A stretch of 64,000 nucleotides of DNA from Afipia felis ATCC 53690. Its GTDB lineage: Bacteria; Pseudomonadota; Alphaproteobacteria; Rhizobiales; Xanthobacteraceae. Location of the stretch: NCBI RefSeq assembly GCF_000314735.2, contig NZ_KB375270.1, forward strand, positions 2,418,001-2,482,000, read 5' to 3'. The notes under the pieces are model-generated. The model worked only from the letters and a program-made list of their open reading frames with translations, ran no database searches and was not told the origin of the DNA. Shown one piece after another: positions 37,067 through 45,164 of the stretch. Both the position numbers and the translations under genes were made by a program. Numbering within the stretch: the stretch's first letter is position 1; each line of letters opens with the position of its first letter.

Positions 37067-37528
37067 TCAGCGAACCGCCGCGGAAGCGTGAGCGTCCATG
37101 TAGCAGGGTTTGTACATCGACGTCAGCTGTTGTCCGCGCAGGAAAATCATCCGTGGCTTCAACCCACCATGCCGCGCGATCCAGCGTCGGATCGAGGCCG
37201 GATACATCCGGTAGAGCATGTGGGTGGCCTCGACGTTGGTGACCGGACGGCCACCCGCGCCCGGGTCCCACGCGGCGTGGAAGCCGAGGCTGGCGCGCGA
37301 TGTGACGCAGATGCGATCATGCGGAACAGCGCCGAGCACGATGGTGCAGGCGGACGCGCACAAACCGTCGATCACGACCGTGTCGCCGGAGGTACGGATG
37401 CTCTGGTATTTGTCGACATAGGTGCCGATGCGCCCGCCGCGATCATCAGAGATGCGGACCACCGCATGGCTCGCGGTCAATCCAGCCAGCAGCAACACGC
37501 CCGCCAACAATCCGGTCACGAATCTCAT
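37067..37528 (-). CDS. Secreted ClpP/crotonase-like protein of unknown function
   Basis: This 153-residue product starts at ATG 37528 with a clear signal peptide (MRFVTGLLAGVLLLAGLTAS, then HA). The mature protein has a strand-turn block TVVIDGLCASACTIVLGA, where S59 sits in a C-x-S-x-C context, and H84 follows in SRASLGFHAAWD. The Ser-His spacing of 25 residues equals that of the ClpP catalytic pair, and the G-x-C-A-S-A-C-T loop resembles the oxyanion region of ClpP-like folds. The acid partner is not obvious. I do not recognise a named family. It lies alone between the SCO gene and the tRNA. Confidence 0.7.
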   Translation of the reverse strand: MRFVTGLLAGVLLLAGLTASHAVVRISDDRGGRIGTYVDKYQSIRTSGDTVVIDGLCASACTIVLGAVPHDRICVTSRASLGFHAAWDPGAGGRPVTNVEATHMLYRMYPASIRRWIARHGGLKPRMIFLRGQQLTSMYKPCYMDAHASAAVR

Positions 37529-37721
37529 CGTCGCGTCCCCCACCCGGCTGCGTCGCCAAATTTGGCTGTGTCACCAAGGCATCGACAGCGTGTTGCGAGT
37601 CCGGAGTTTTGTCCAGATCGATGCGCTCAAGCGCGAATGATTTCGATGTGGTGTTGCACTGTGGATGCAGTTCGCGGGAACTGCGTGACTAAAGCATCAC
37701 GGCGGGAACACAATGAGAGAC

Positions 37722-37795
37722 TGGAGCGGGCGAAGGGAATCGAACCCTCGTATGCAGCTTGGGAAGCTGCCGTTCTACCATTGAACTACGCCCGC
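37722..37795 (-). tRNA. tRNA-Gly (anticodon CCC)
   Basis: The minus strand folds into a complete cloverleaf of 74 bases with encoded CCA. The acceptor arm is GCGGGCG paired with CGCCCGC, the D-arm is GTTC/GAAC, and the anticodon arm GCAGC-TTCCCAA-GCTGC gives anticodon CCC, reading GGG. The T-arm is GAGGG-TTCGATT-CCCTT. It sits in the gap between the ClpP-like gene and the dCTP deaminase gene. Confidence 0.97.
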
Positions 37796-37893
37796 GAAGT
37801 CCGTTCCACCATCGCCCAACCGCTCGCATTTTGCAAACGCGACAATTGCAAACGTGACAACAATGAGACGACGGCGACGTTAACCAAACGGCG

Positions 37894-39036
37894 TCAGGTG
37901 GGCGCGCGGAAATGTTTGGAGAGCTTCAGCCCCTGCCCCTGATAGTTCGAGGCGATGCGGGTGCCGTACAGCGTATCCGGCAACGCCAGCATCTTCTCAT
38001 AGACGAGGCGGCCGACGATCTGGCCGTGCTCGAGAATGAAGGGCACTTCACGCGAGCGCACCTCGAGCACCGCGCGGGATCCCTGTCCGCCCGCGCCCGC
38101 GTGGCCGAAGCCGGGATCAAAGAAGCCCGCATAGTGAACGCGGAATTCGCCGACCAGCGGATCGAACGGTACCATCTCGGCAGCGTAGTTCGGCGGCACC
38201 TGCACCGCTTCCTTTGACGCGAGAATGTAGAACTCGCCGGGATCGAGAATCAGGCTGCGGTCCGGCCGGGCCTGGATCGGCTCCCAGAAATCCTCCACCG
38301 CATAGCCGCCGCGCCGGTCGATATCGACGACGCCGGTGTGGCGCTTGGCGCGATAGCCGACAAACCCGTCCGAGCCCTCGCCCGACAGATCGACGCTGAC
38401 CGCGACACCGCCGGTGAGATCGGCGTTCTCGCAATCGACGAGACGCTCGCTCTGATGCAGCGCCTCGAGTTCGTCATTGTCGAGCAGCGGCGCGCCGGTG
38501 CGGAAGCGGATCTGCGACAGGCGCGATCCCTGACGCAGCAGAACCGGAAATGTTTTCGGACTGATCTCGGCATAGAGTGGGCCATGATAGCCCGCGCCGA
38601 TCATGTCGAAACGACGCGTGCCGTCCGCGATCACGCGGGTGAAGACATCGAGACGTCCGGTCGAGCTCTTCGGATTGGCCGACGCCAGAATCGAAGGCGG
38701 CAGCGCGAGGCTCTCAAGCAGCGGCACAATATAAACGCAATTGGTTTCGAGTACCGCGCCGTCGGACAGATCGACCTCGTGCAGTTTCAATTCGTCGATG
38801 CGCTCGGCGACCGTGGTGTCCGGGCCGGGCAAAAAGCTGGCCCGTACCCGGTAAGCCACCTCGCCCAGACGCAGATCGAGGCTCGCCGGTTGGATCTGGC
38901 TCTCCACGAACGGAAATGCGGGCAGAATCAGGCCGTCTTCTTCCATGGCCGCGATCATGCGATCGGGCAGAATACCGTTGGCGTTGGCTGGGAGAGAGAA
39001 GGCCAAATCCGGTCCCCTCAGGATTGAGCTATGCAT
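37894..39036 (-). CDS. 2'-deoxycytidine 5'-triphosphate deaminase, two-domain type
   Basis: The product is 380 residues, about twice the length of E. coli Dcd. The N-terminal half has QPASLDLRLGEVAYRV, SSTGRLDVFTRVIADGTR and GYHGPLYAEISPKTFPVLLR. The C-terminal half has a second copy of the fold with ILDPGEFYILASKEAVQVP, AEMVPFDPLVGEFRVHYAGF, FDPGFGHAG and AVLEVRSREVPFILEHGQ. Each half keeps an active-site-type Glu. This matches the known alphaproteobacterial family with tandem dCTP deaminase domains. It supplies dUTP for thymidylate synthesis. Which half is catalytic is not evident. Confidence 0.92.
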   Translation of the reverse strand: MHSSILRGPDLAFSLPANANGILPDRMIAAMEEDGLILPAFPFVESQIQPASLDLRLGEVAYRVRASFLPGPDTTVAERIDELKLHEVDLSDGAVLETNCVYIVPLLESLALPPSILASANPKSSTGRLDVFTRVIADGTRRFDMIGAGYHGPLYAEISPKTFPVLLRQGSRLSQIRFRTGAPLLDNDELEALHQSERLVDCENADLTGGVAVSVDLSGEGSDGFVGYRAKRHTGVVDIDRRGGYAVEDFWEPIQARPDRSLILDPGEFYILASKEAVQVPPNYAAEMVPFDPLVGEFRVHYAGFFDPGFGHAGAGGQGSRAVLEVRSREVPFILEHGQIVGRLVYEKMLALPDTLYGTRIASNYQGQGLKLSKHFRAPT

Positions 39037-39105
39037 AGAACCCTACCCCGTTATCCGATGGGTTGCTTGACGGAAAGAGCCGTGCGGATTAAGCCTCAGA
39101 CTTAT

Positions 39106-39160
39106 CCCGTGGTGATTTGGGCCGGCCGGCTTGCAGCCACGTAAAATAAGTCGCTAAACA
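39106..39160 (+). promoter_or_regulatory. SAM-II riboswitch before metZ
   Basis: CGTGG (39108-39112) pairs with CCACG (39137-39141) as stem P1. The conserved single-strand elements GATTT (39114-39118), TTGCA (39131-39135) and GCTAAA (39153-39158) are all in place for the SAM-binding pseudoknot. Downstream it faces an intrinsic terminator and the metZ ribosome site. The SAM-II class is restricted mainly to alphaproteobacteria and represses methionine genes when S-adenosylmethionine is high. Confidence 0.9.
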
Positions 39161-39179
39161 GGCCGCGGACCTTGCGCCC

Positions 39180-39213
39180 CCGGCTGTTGGATTTTTTCCA
39201 GGCCGGTTTTTTT
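39180..39213 (+). terminator. Intrinsic terminator in the metZ leader, likely riboswitch output
   Basis: CCGGC and the following TTGGA pair with TCCAG and GCCGG to form a hairpin with a T-only loop, followed by seven T at 39207-39213. It lies 20 bases after the SAM-II element and 42 bases before the metZ start, so it would stop transcription of metZ when allowed to form. Confidence 0.7.
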
Positions 39214-39254
39214 GTGCGCCTCGCTGCCTGGCGGGACGCCATTGGAGGTCCATA

Positions 39255-40457
39255 ATGTCCGACGCAAAAAGCGCCCCTGATCTGTCCCGCTACCGCCCCG
39301 AAACCCGCCTCGTCCATGCCGGAACGATCCGCTCCGAATTCGGCGAGATGTCGGAGTCGCTGTTTCTGACGCAGGGGTTCGTCTACAAGAGCGCTGAGGA
39401 ATGCGAGGCGCGCTTCAAGGGCGATCTTCCCGGCTTCATCTATTCGCGCTTCTCCAACCCAACCGTGGCGATGTTCGAGCGCCGCATGGCAGCACTTGAA
39501 GGCGCCGAAGCCGGGCGCGCTTTCGCGACCGGCATGGCGGCGATGACCACCGCGATGCTCGCGCCGCTTCAGGCCGGAGATCACGTCGTCGCTGCAAAGG
39601 CGCTGTTCGGCTCCTGCCGCTACGTCATCGAAACGCTGCTGCCGCGCTACGGCATCACCTCCACGCTGGTGGACGGCCGCGATCTCGATGCGTGGCGCAA
39701 GGCGATGCGCCCCAACACCAAAACCCTGTTCCTCGAAAGTCCGACCAACCCGACGCTCGAAGTTGTCGACATCGCCGCAGTCGCCGATATCGCCCATCAG
39801 GGCGGCGCGCGTCTCGTGGTGGACAATGTGTTCGCGACGCCGCTTTGGCAGAGTCCGCTCGAGCTCGGCGCCGACGTGGTGGTTTATTCGGCGACCAAGC
39901 ACATTGACGGACAGGGCCGCTGTCTCGGCGGCATTATCCTGTCGTCGGAGCAATTCATCATGGAGCACATCCATAATTTCTTCCGACAGACCGGACCTTC
40001 GATGTCGCCGTTCAATGCGTGGGTGCTGCTGAAGGGACTGGAGACGCTGGGAGTGCGCGTCAAGGCGCAGACCGAAAGCGCGGGCAAGATCGCCGACGTG
40101 CTCGCCGCGCATCCGAAAGTGACACGGCTGATCTATCCGGGCCGCGCCGATCATCCGCAGGCCGATATCATCAAGAAGCAGATGCGCGCCGGCTCGACCA
40201 TGATCGGTTTCGAGGTGAAGGGCGGCAAGGCGGGCGCATTCCGCGCCTTGAACGCTTTTCAGGTCGCGTGCATCTCCAACAATCTCGGCGACTCCAAGAG
40301 CATCGTCACCCATCCCGCCACCACAACGCATCAGCGTCTGACGCCGGAAGAACGCGCCGAACTCGGCATCAGCGACGGCTTCATCCGTCTCTCGGTCGGC
40401 CTCGAACACGTCGACGACCTGATCGAGGACGCGCAGGGCGCGCTGGAGAAAGTGTAA
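39255..40457 (+). CDS. metZ: O-succinylhomoserine sulfhydrylase
   Basis: This 400-residue PLP enzyme makes homocysteine from O-succinylhomoserine and sulfide, a one-step route to methionine. The PLP lysine is in YSATKHIDGQGRCLGG, the cofactor phosphate site has FATGMAAMTTAMLA, and VVDNVFATPLWQSPLELGAD and SLGDSKSIVTHPATTTH-type C-terminal motifs (here NNLGDSKSIVTHPATTTHQR) are present. It starts after GGAGG with good spacing, behind a SAM-II riboswitch. The assignment to the succinyl-type enzyme over cystathionine gamma-synthase follows the closest motif set, and the substrate is inferred. Confidence 0.93.
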   Translation: MSDAKSAPDLSRYRPETRLVHAGTIRSEFGEMSESLFLTQGFVYKSAEECEARFKGDLPGFIYSRFSNPTVAMFERRMAALEGAEAGRAFATGMAAMTTAMLAPLQAGDHVVAAKALFGSCRYVIETLLPRYGITSTLVDGRDLDAWRKAMRPNTKTLFLESPTNPTLEVVDIAAVADIAHQGGARLVVDNVFATPLWQSPLELGADVVVYSATKHIDGQGRCLGGIILSSEQFIMEHIHNFFRQTGPSMSPFNAWVLLKGLETLGVRVKAQTESAGKIADVLAAHPKVTRLIYPGRADHPQADIIKKQMRAGSTMIGFEVKGGKAGAFRALNAFQVACISNNLGDSKSIVTHPATTTHQRLTPEERAELGISDGFIRLSVGLEHVDDLIEDAQGALEKV

Positions 40458-40479
40458 GCGGCACTCCTCGCCGGACAAC

Positions 40480-40508
40480 AAAAAGCCCGCCATTCCGGCG
40501 GGCTTTTT
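40480..40508 (+). terminator. Intrinsic terminator after metZ
   Basis: GCCCGCC and GGCGGGC form a perfect stem around ATTCC, with an A-run before and five T after. It works for metZ on the plus strand and, through the A-run, for the convergent SGNH gene ending at 40517. Confidence 0.85.
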
Positions 40509-40516
40509 CATTCGCG

Positions 40517-41452
40517 TCACATTGGTCGAAGGCTCATCACGCTTCCCGGCCTCTCGGCCCCCGGTTCGGCCCTGGCCTGGTCGACCGATTTGATGATGGT
40601 GTCGCCGAGCAACTGGGCGAAACAGGCATAGCCCCAATCGTTCAAGTGCAGTCCGTCGGAAATCGAGAAGCTTTCGAACGGCAGTTTCTCGTCCTCATGC
40701 CATTGCCGCATCACCTCGAAGCGCGGGAAGACCGAAACATGACGCAGCCGTCCAACATCGCGGATCAGTTGCACCATCTTGTTGGCGCCTTCCTTCTTCG
40801 CGGTCACGGCGGGCACGTATTGCGGATCGATCAGCACCACGTCGGCACCGGTGGCCTGTATCTTGGCGACGCCGGCCTCCACCATCGATGCGACGCCTGA
40901 GGAATCCTCGCCGCGCACCACTGTGTTGGTGCCGAGCTGCCAGATCACGAGGTCAGGATTGGAATCGAGCACGCTCGATTGCAGGCGCTGGACCATCTGC
41001 GGCACCTCCTGACCGCCCATGCCCCGATTGATGACGCTGATGCGCGCCCGGGGATATTTCCGCCGAAGCTGTTCGGCGAGGCGGCTCGGATAGGTGTAGG
41101 TGGACGATGTCGTGCCGTAGCCCGCGGTTGATGACGATCCCAGCGCCACGACGGTGATCGGTTCTCCCGCGTTGAGCTTGCGCGCCACGCGAGGCAGCGA
41201 GGCGGAGACCGCACCTGCGCCTTTCGGCGGCAAGCATGGAATGCGCGTAAGGATATCGCCGGCCCGGCTCGCGGCATTCCGCGCCGCTTCGATCGCCTTG
41301 CCGGTCAGGCCGGGCTTGGCCGGAGCCGCATCGGCAGTTGGCTGCGTTTCCGGCTGGCTTGCCGAGGTCTCGCCCGCAGCGAGACACGGCGCGCCCGCAA
41401 GCACCCCGAGAAGCCCTGCCGCAGCGAGCAGCCTGGTACCGCGCCGATACAT
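40517..41452 (-). CDS. Periplasmic SGNH/GDSL-type hydrolase of the opgC operon
   Basis: This 311-residue protein begins at ATG 41452 with a signal peptide (LLAAAGLLGVLAGAPCLAAG). After a Pro/Thr/Ala-rich linker the SGNH blocks are visible: block I VVALGSSSTAGYG with the nucleophile Ser, block II INRGMGGQEVPQ, block III WQLGTNTVVRG with Gly and Asn, and block V SDGLHLNDWGYAC with the D-x-x-H pair. All catalytic residues are present. It starts 2 bases after the stop of the second SGNH-type gene. It probably acts as a periplasmic acyl-esterase or acyl-transferase on the OpgC substrate. The substrate is inferred from context. Confidence 0.85.
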   Translation of the reverse strand: MYRRGTRLLAAAGLLGVLAGAPCLAAGETSASQPETQPTADAAPAKPGLTGKAIEAARNAASRAGDILTRIPCLPPKGAGAVSASLPRVARKLNAGEPITVVALGSSSTAGYGTTSSTYTYPSRLAEQLRRKYPRARISVINRGMGGQEVPQMVQRLQSSVLDSNPDLVIWQLGTNTVVRGEDSSGVASMVEAGVAKIQATGADVVLIDPQYVPAVTAKKEGANKMVQLIRDVGRLRHVSVFPRFEVMRQWHEDEKLPFESFSISDGLHLNDWGYACFAQLLGDTIIKSVDQARAEPGAERPGSVMSLRPM

Positions 41453-41454
41453 CG

Positions 41455-42213
41455 TCAGCGTACCCCGAGCTCGGAAGGGTTGATGTGAGCCGCCTCGATC
41501 ACAAGCTTGGACAACGCGCGCCCGAGGCAATCATGCACCCGCGCGGCGACGCCGATGCTGTGCGCCTGTGCGAACAGGTCGAAATCGCCCGCCTCGCTCC
41601 AGGCGCGCATGATCGCAAAACGGTCGAACAGCGGCGCACCGTGTTCCTGCGCCACCACGCGCAGCGTGTCGTTGTAAGTGGTAGCCGCCAGTACTGTTTC
41701 CATGCGCGGGCTGTATTGCAGGTTCATCAGGATCACGTCCGCATCCGTCTTTTGCAGGGCAGCGAGACCGGTATCGAGCGCGGTACGAAAATCGTCCGGA
41801 TCGACCGCGCGCATCGCGTCGACGGTCCCGGTCTGCCACACCACCAGCGTCGGCTTCCGATCCTGCATGATCTTGTCGATCTTCGCAGCGACATCGGCGG
41901 CCGTCTCCTTGGGATGGAGGTCGGTCGTCACGCTGATCTCGATACCCGGAAGCTTGCTACGGAGGGCCGCCTCGAAGCGCGCCGGATAGGAGTTTGCGGC
42001 ACCGTCCGGCCCACTCAGCACGGAGGAACGGCTGCCGATGACCAGCACGCGAATGGGAGCGCGCGTCTTGAAGGCCTCCTGGACGTTCGTCAGGGTCGCA
42101 TCGGTGCTGAGCAGATAGGCCGGCACGGAACAGAAATGGGCGTCGTCGGCCACGGCCGGCGTCACCGCCAGCCACGCCAGAATCGCCATTCCCGCGATCC
42201 GCATGGTCCTCAT
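41455..42213 (-). CDS. Degenerate SGNH-fold periplasmic protein of the opgC operon
   Basis: This 252-residue product has a signal peptide (RIAGMAILAWLAVTPAVAD) from the ATG at 42213, which overlaps the opgC stop as TGATG. The SGNH scaffold is recognisable: block I VLVIGSRSSVLSGPDGA, and a block III-like VVWQTGTVDAMRAVD. In block III the usual Asn is replaced (GTVD), and the C-terminal Asp-x-x-His of block V is not found where expected (FDLFAQAHSIGVAARVHDCL). It looks like a non-catalytic paralogue of its neighbour, possibly a carbohydrate-binding or partner subunit. A real esterase activity cannot be excluded. Confidence 0.72.
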   Translation of the reverse strand: MRTMRIAGMAILAWLAVTPAVADDAHFCSVPAYLLSTDATLTNVQEAFKTRAPIRVLVIGSRSSVLSGPDGAANSYPARFEAALRSKLPGIEISVTTDLHPKETAADVAAKIDKIMQDRKPTLVVWQTGTVDAMRAVDPDDFRTALDTGLAALQKTDADVILMNLQYSPRMETVLAATTYNDTLRVVAQEHGAPLFDRFAIMRAWSEAGDFDLFAQAHSIGVAARVHDCLGRALSKLVIEAAHINPSELGVR

Positions 42214-43436
42214 CAACTGCTCCCGACCAGATCGGCGCTGACCGCGATCGCGGGCCGCTTGCCGCTCTTGCTCACCTCCGCCTTGTACCATGACAAAAGC
42301 CATGCGGCGCAGGACATGATGACCAGACCGGTCATACTAATGACGAAATGCAGCCCGGCCCCACCTGAGGTTTCCGCCAGGACAAAATGCCCGGCGAAGG
42401 CGAGGAACACGCCGATGCAGAAGATTTCCAGCGAATGCTGCCCGCACAGGATGATCGGCCGCAGCCATGGCGATTTCAGCCCAGGCCAGTCCTTTGGCAG
42501 GTAACGGACGACGACCGCCGCGAGGGCCAGAAAATGGGCAAACCGCAGCACATCGAGGTCGGTTTTGTTGATCGGATACATCCAGCTTTCCAGCCAGCCC
42601 GGCAGATAGCCGTGGAGCTGGGGAACATGCCAGGTCAGCGTCACGTAGAAAGCAAACAGAAGATAGGCCACCGCCAGCACGAACGTGACCCGCGAGGCGA
42701 GGATCGGCGCCATCCGCCGCGCCCCACCTAGCGCGCACCATGCGCCGAACACGAACAGCAGCTGCCATGCAAATGGATTGAACACCCACACGCCGTGCGG
42801 ATAGGCCGGCAGCGCAAAGCCGAATTGCCAGGTCAGCGCATAGAGAAAGACCGCCAGCGCCAACGTGACATCGGGTATGCGGCGCATCAGCCAGAGCGTG
42901 AACGGCAGGAACAGCATCAGCACGATATAGAGCGGCAATACATCCATGTTGACCGGCTTGAACTTCAATAGCAGCGCCTGGATGATGGTGACGTCCGGGT
43001 GTTTGAGGAAATCGAGAATTCCCATTTCCTCCGAATAAAGCGGGTTCTCGAAACTCGTCGCGATGTAGGAAATCTCGGCGAGATAGATCATGAACAGAAA
43101 GACGTGCGCCACGTAGATCTGCCAGACCCGCTTGAAGATACGCGCGCTCGAAATGATGAAGCCGCGCTCCTCCATCGCCCGGCTGTAGACGAAAGCGGCG
43201 GTGTAGCCCGAAATGAAGATGAAGATTTCGGTCGCGTCGCTGAAGCCGTAATTGCGGATGGTCAGCCAGGTTAGAATGTTCGGCGGCAAATGGTCGATGA
43301 AGATCAGCCACAGCGCGAGCCCGCGAAACAGATCAAGCCGCAATTCGCGCTCGCCCGTTCCCACAGGAAGAATGGGTTTCCCGACATCCTTTGGAACAAC
43401 CTTGGGTTCGGGCGCTGGTGCAGTCAGGGTTGTCAT
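42213..43436 (-). CDS. opgC: OpgC-family membrane acyltransferase
   Basis: This 407-residue protein has about ten membrane helices. Its opening RELRLDLFRGLALWLIFIDH with the conserved R-x-D and H, then FSDATEIFIFISGYTAAFVY, is the OpgC signature of the acyltransferase-3 superfamily. OpgC of Rhodobacter sphaeroides succinylates osmoregulated periplasmic glucans. Here the gene is first of three: its stop overlaps the start of the SGNH-like gene (TGATG), which is followed at 2 bases by the intact SGNH gene. No opgG/opgH glucan synthase gene is in the window. The donor and substrate are inferred. Confidence 0.9.
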   Translation of the reverse strand: MTTLTAPAPEPKVVPKDVGKPILPVGTGERELRLDLFRGLALWLIFIDHLPPNILTWLTIRNYGFSDATEIFIFISGYTAAFVYSRAMEERGFIISSARIFKRVWQIYVAHVFLFMIYLAEISYIATSFENPLYSEEMGILDFLKHPDVTIIQALLLKFKPVNMDVLPLYIVLMLFLPFTLWLMRRIPDVTLALAVFLYALTWQFGFALPAYPHGVWVFNPFAWQLLFVFGAWCALGGARRMAPILASRVTFVLAVAYLLFAFYVTLTWHVPQLHGYLPGWLESWMYPINKTDLDVLRFAHFLALAAVVVRYLPKDWPGLKSPWLRPIILCGQHSLEIFCIGVFLAFAGHFVLAETSGGAGLHFVISMTGLVIMSCAAWLLSWYKAEVSKSGKRPAIAVSADLVGSS

Positions 43437-43629
43437 CGGCTCGAACGGTTCAGGGACAATGCGCGAAAGTCATCGGCAAGATAGAGCTTCGGCAAGCAGC
43501 CGCAAACCACAACGGTGGAACCTCACTTCGATTTGCACTCTGCCAGACGAAGGCCATGCACAGCCCAATGTGAACCGCGGTTGAACGACAGATCGCCATC
43601 AAGAACAGCCCTGAACCGGCGGGGCCGTT

Positions 43630-43658
43630 TTGCCATTGCTTGCGCTTGGGTCTATCAT
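43630..43658 (+). promoter_or_regulatory. Candidate promoter of apaG
   Basis: TTGCCA (43630-43635) and TATCAT (43653-43658) are separated by 17 bases, and the ATG of apaG lies 27 bases downstream of the -10. It matches the housekeeping form moderately well. Confidence 0.45.
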
Positions 43659-43684
43659 TGAGCCTCAAGCATCCGATTGAAGCA

Positions 43685-44077
43685 ATGTACAGCGCCGTCA
43701 CCCGTCAGATTGAAGTCCTCGTCGAACCCGAGTTCCTTCCCGAACGCTCGTCCCCCGAAAACCGGCAATTTTTCTGGGCTTACAGCATCGTGATCGTGAA
43801 CGAGGGCAGTGAGACCGTGCAGCTCAAAACCCGGCACTGGATCATTACCGACGGTCTTGGCCAGCAACAGGAAGTCCGCGGTGAAGGCGTGGTCGGCGAA
43901 CAGCCCGTCATCGGGCCGGGCGAACGCTACGAATACACGAGCGGCGTGCCGCTCACGACGCCCTCGGGCTTCATGACAGGCAGCTACCAGATGGTGACGG
44001 AGAGCGGAGAAAAGTTCGATCTCGCGATTCCACTGTTCTCGCTCGACAGCCCGGACGGCAAGCGCACGCTGAACTGA
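43685..44077 (+). CDS. apaG: ApaG family protein
   Basis: This 130-residue single-domain protein has an immunoglobulin-like fold. It begins MYSAVTRQIEVLVEPEFLPE, with the family signature FFWAYSIVIVNEGSETVQL, then RHWIITDGLGQQQEVRGEGV, VGEQPVIGPGERYEYTSGVP and GSYQMVTESG. ApaG was linked to Co2+ resistance in Salmonella and to Ap4A metabolism. The molecular role is not settled. The start at 43685 drops an extension of 15 residues that lacks similarity. Confidence 0.94.
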   Translation: MYSAVTRQIEVLVEPEFLPERSSPENRQFFWAYSIVIVNEGSETVQLKTRHWIITDGLGQQQEVRGEGVVGEQPVIGPGERYEYTSGVPLTTPSGFMTGSYQMVTESGEKFDLAIPLFSLDSPDGKRTLN

Positions 44078-44104
44078 CAGCGACACTTCAGCGCAACCGC
44101 GCCG

Positions 44105-45085
44105 TCAGCCCTCGACACCCGCTTCCTGCGGCGTGAACTCATAGATCGAGCTACAGAACTCGCACGTCACCACGACCTTGCCGTTCTCGACCATGTCGGC
44201 ACGATCCTCCGGATCGAAGCTCGCCAGCATGCCCGCCACCGCTTCGCGCGAGCAGGTGCAGCTCGCACGCAACGGCAGGCTCGGAAACACCCGCACGCCA
44301 CGCTCATGAAATAGCCGAAACAGAAGCCGCTCGCCCGACAGATCGGGATCGATCAGTTCGACATCCTCGACGGTCGCGAACAGCGACTGGCTCTCGGTCC
44401 AGGCATCGTCTTCCTCCACCGCGTGCGGCGTGCTGCCTTCCGGCGCATCGCCCGGATGCAGATCGGCCTGCTTGGCGCGCTCCGGCGCCTTCGGCAGAAA
44501 CTGGATCAACGCACCGCCGCCGCGCCAGCGATGCTGCGGTCCGTCGCTGCCGCCACGCAATTCTTCGCCGACCGCGAGCCGAACGCGCGTCGGAATCTGC
44601 TCCGAACGCAGGAAGTACTCGTGCGCGGCTTCTTCCAGCGATCCGCCCTGCAGAGCGACGAGGCCCTGATAGCGGCTCATGTCCGGCCCCTGATCGACAG
44701 TCATCGCGAGATGGCCGTGACCGAGCAGTTCACCGGATGACAGGCCGGGCTTCAGCCGCGTCTTATCGAAGCGTGCATAGGCGCGCAGCCGGTCCGGCGC
44801 GATGAAATCGACGACGATCAGCGACACCGGGCCGTCGGTCTGGGTCTGCAGAATAAAACGTCCGTTGAATTTCAGCGACGAGCCGAGCAGCGTCGTCAGC
44901 ACGATGGCTTCGCCGAGCAGCTTGCCGACCGGCGCGGGATAATCGTGACGCATCAGGATGTCGTCGAGCGCGGGGCCCATACGGGTCAGCCGACCGCGAA
45001 CATCCAGCGCACTGATTTCAAACGGGAGCACCGCATCGTCGACAGGAACGGCCGACGGCGCGCGTATAGAACCTTGATCCGCCAT
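44105..45085 (-). CDS. hslO: Redox-regulated chaperone Hsp33
   Basis: This 326-residue cytoplasmic holdase is switched on by oxidation. The C-terminal zinc site is complete: C-x-C in RASCTCSREAVAG and C-x-x-C in VVTCEFCSSIYEF. The N-terminal domain carries LTTLLGSSLKFNGRFILQTQ and LIVVDFIAPDRLRAYARFD. It is about 30 residues longer than E. coli Hsp33 owing to an acidic insert (about 195-230, PEGSTPHAVEEDDAW) between the two domains. argF precedes it by about 80 bases on the same strand. Confidence 0.94.
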   Translation of the reverse strand: MADQGSIRAPSAVPVDDAVLPFEISALDVRGRLTRMGPALDDILMRHDYPAPVGKLLGEAIVLTTLLGSSLKFNGRFILQTQTDGPVSLIVVDFIAPDRLRAYARFDKTRLKPGLSSGELLGHGHLAMTVDQGPDMSRYQGLVALQGGSLEEAAHEYFLRSEQIPTRVRLAVGEELRGGSDGPQHRWRGGGALIQFLPKAPERAKQADLHPGDAPEGSTPHAVEEDDAWTESQSLFATVEDVELIDPDLSGERLLFRLFHERGVRVFPSLPLRASCTCSREAVAGMLASFDPEDRADMVENGKVVVTCEFCSSIYEFTPQEAGVEG

Positions 45086-45164
45086 GGGCGACCTTTTTTT
45101 CCAGTGTCCTGAGAGCAAGACCGCAATGTAGGAAGCACCGCCTGCGATTCAAGCGCTGCAGCGT

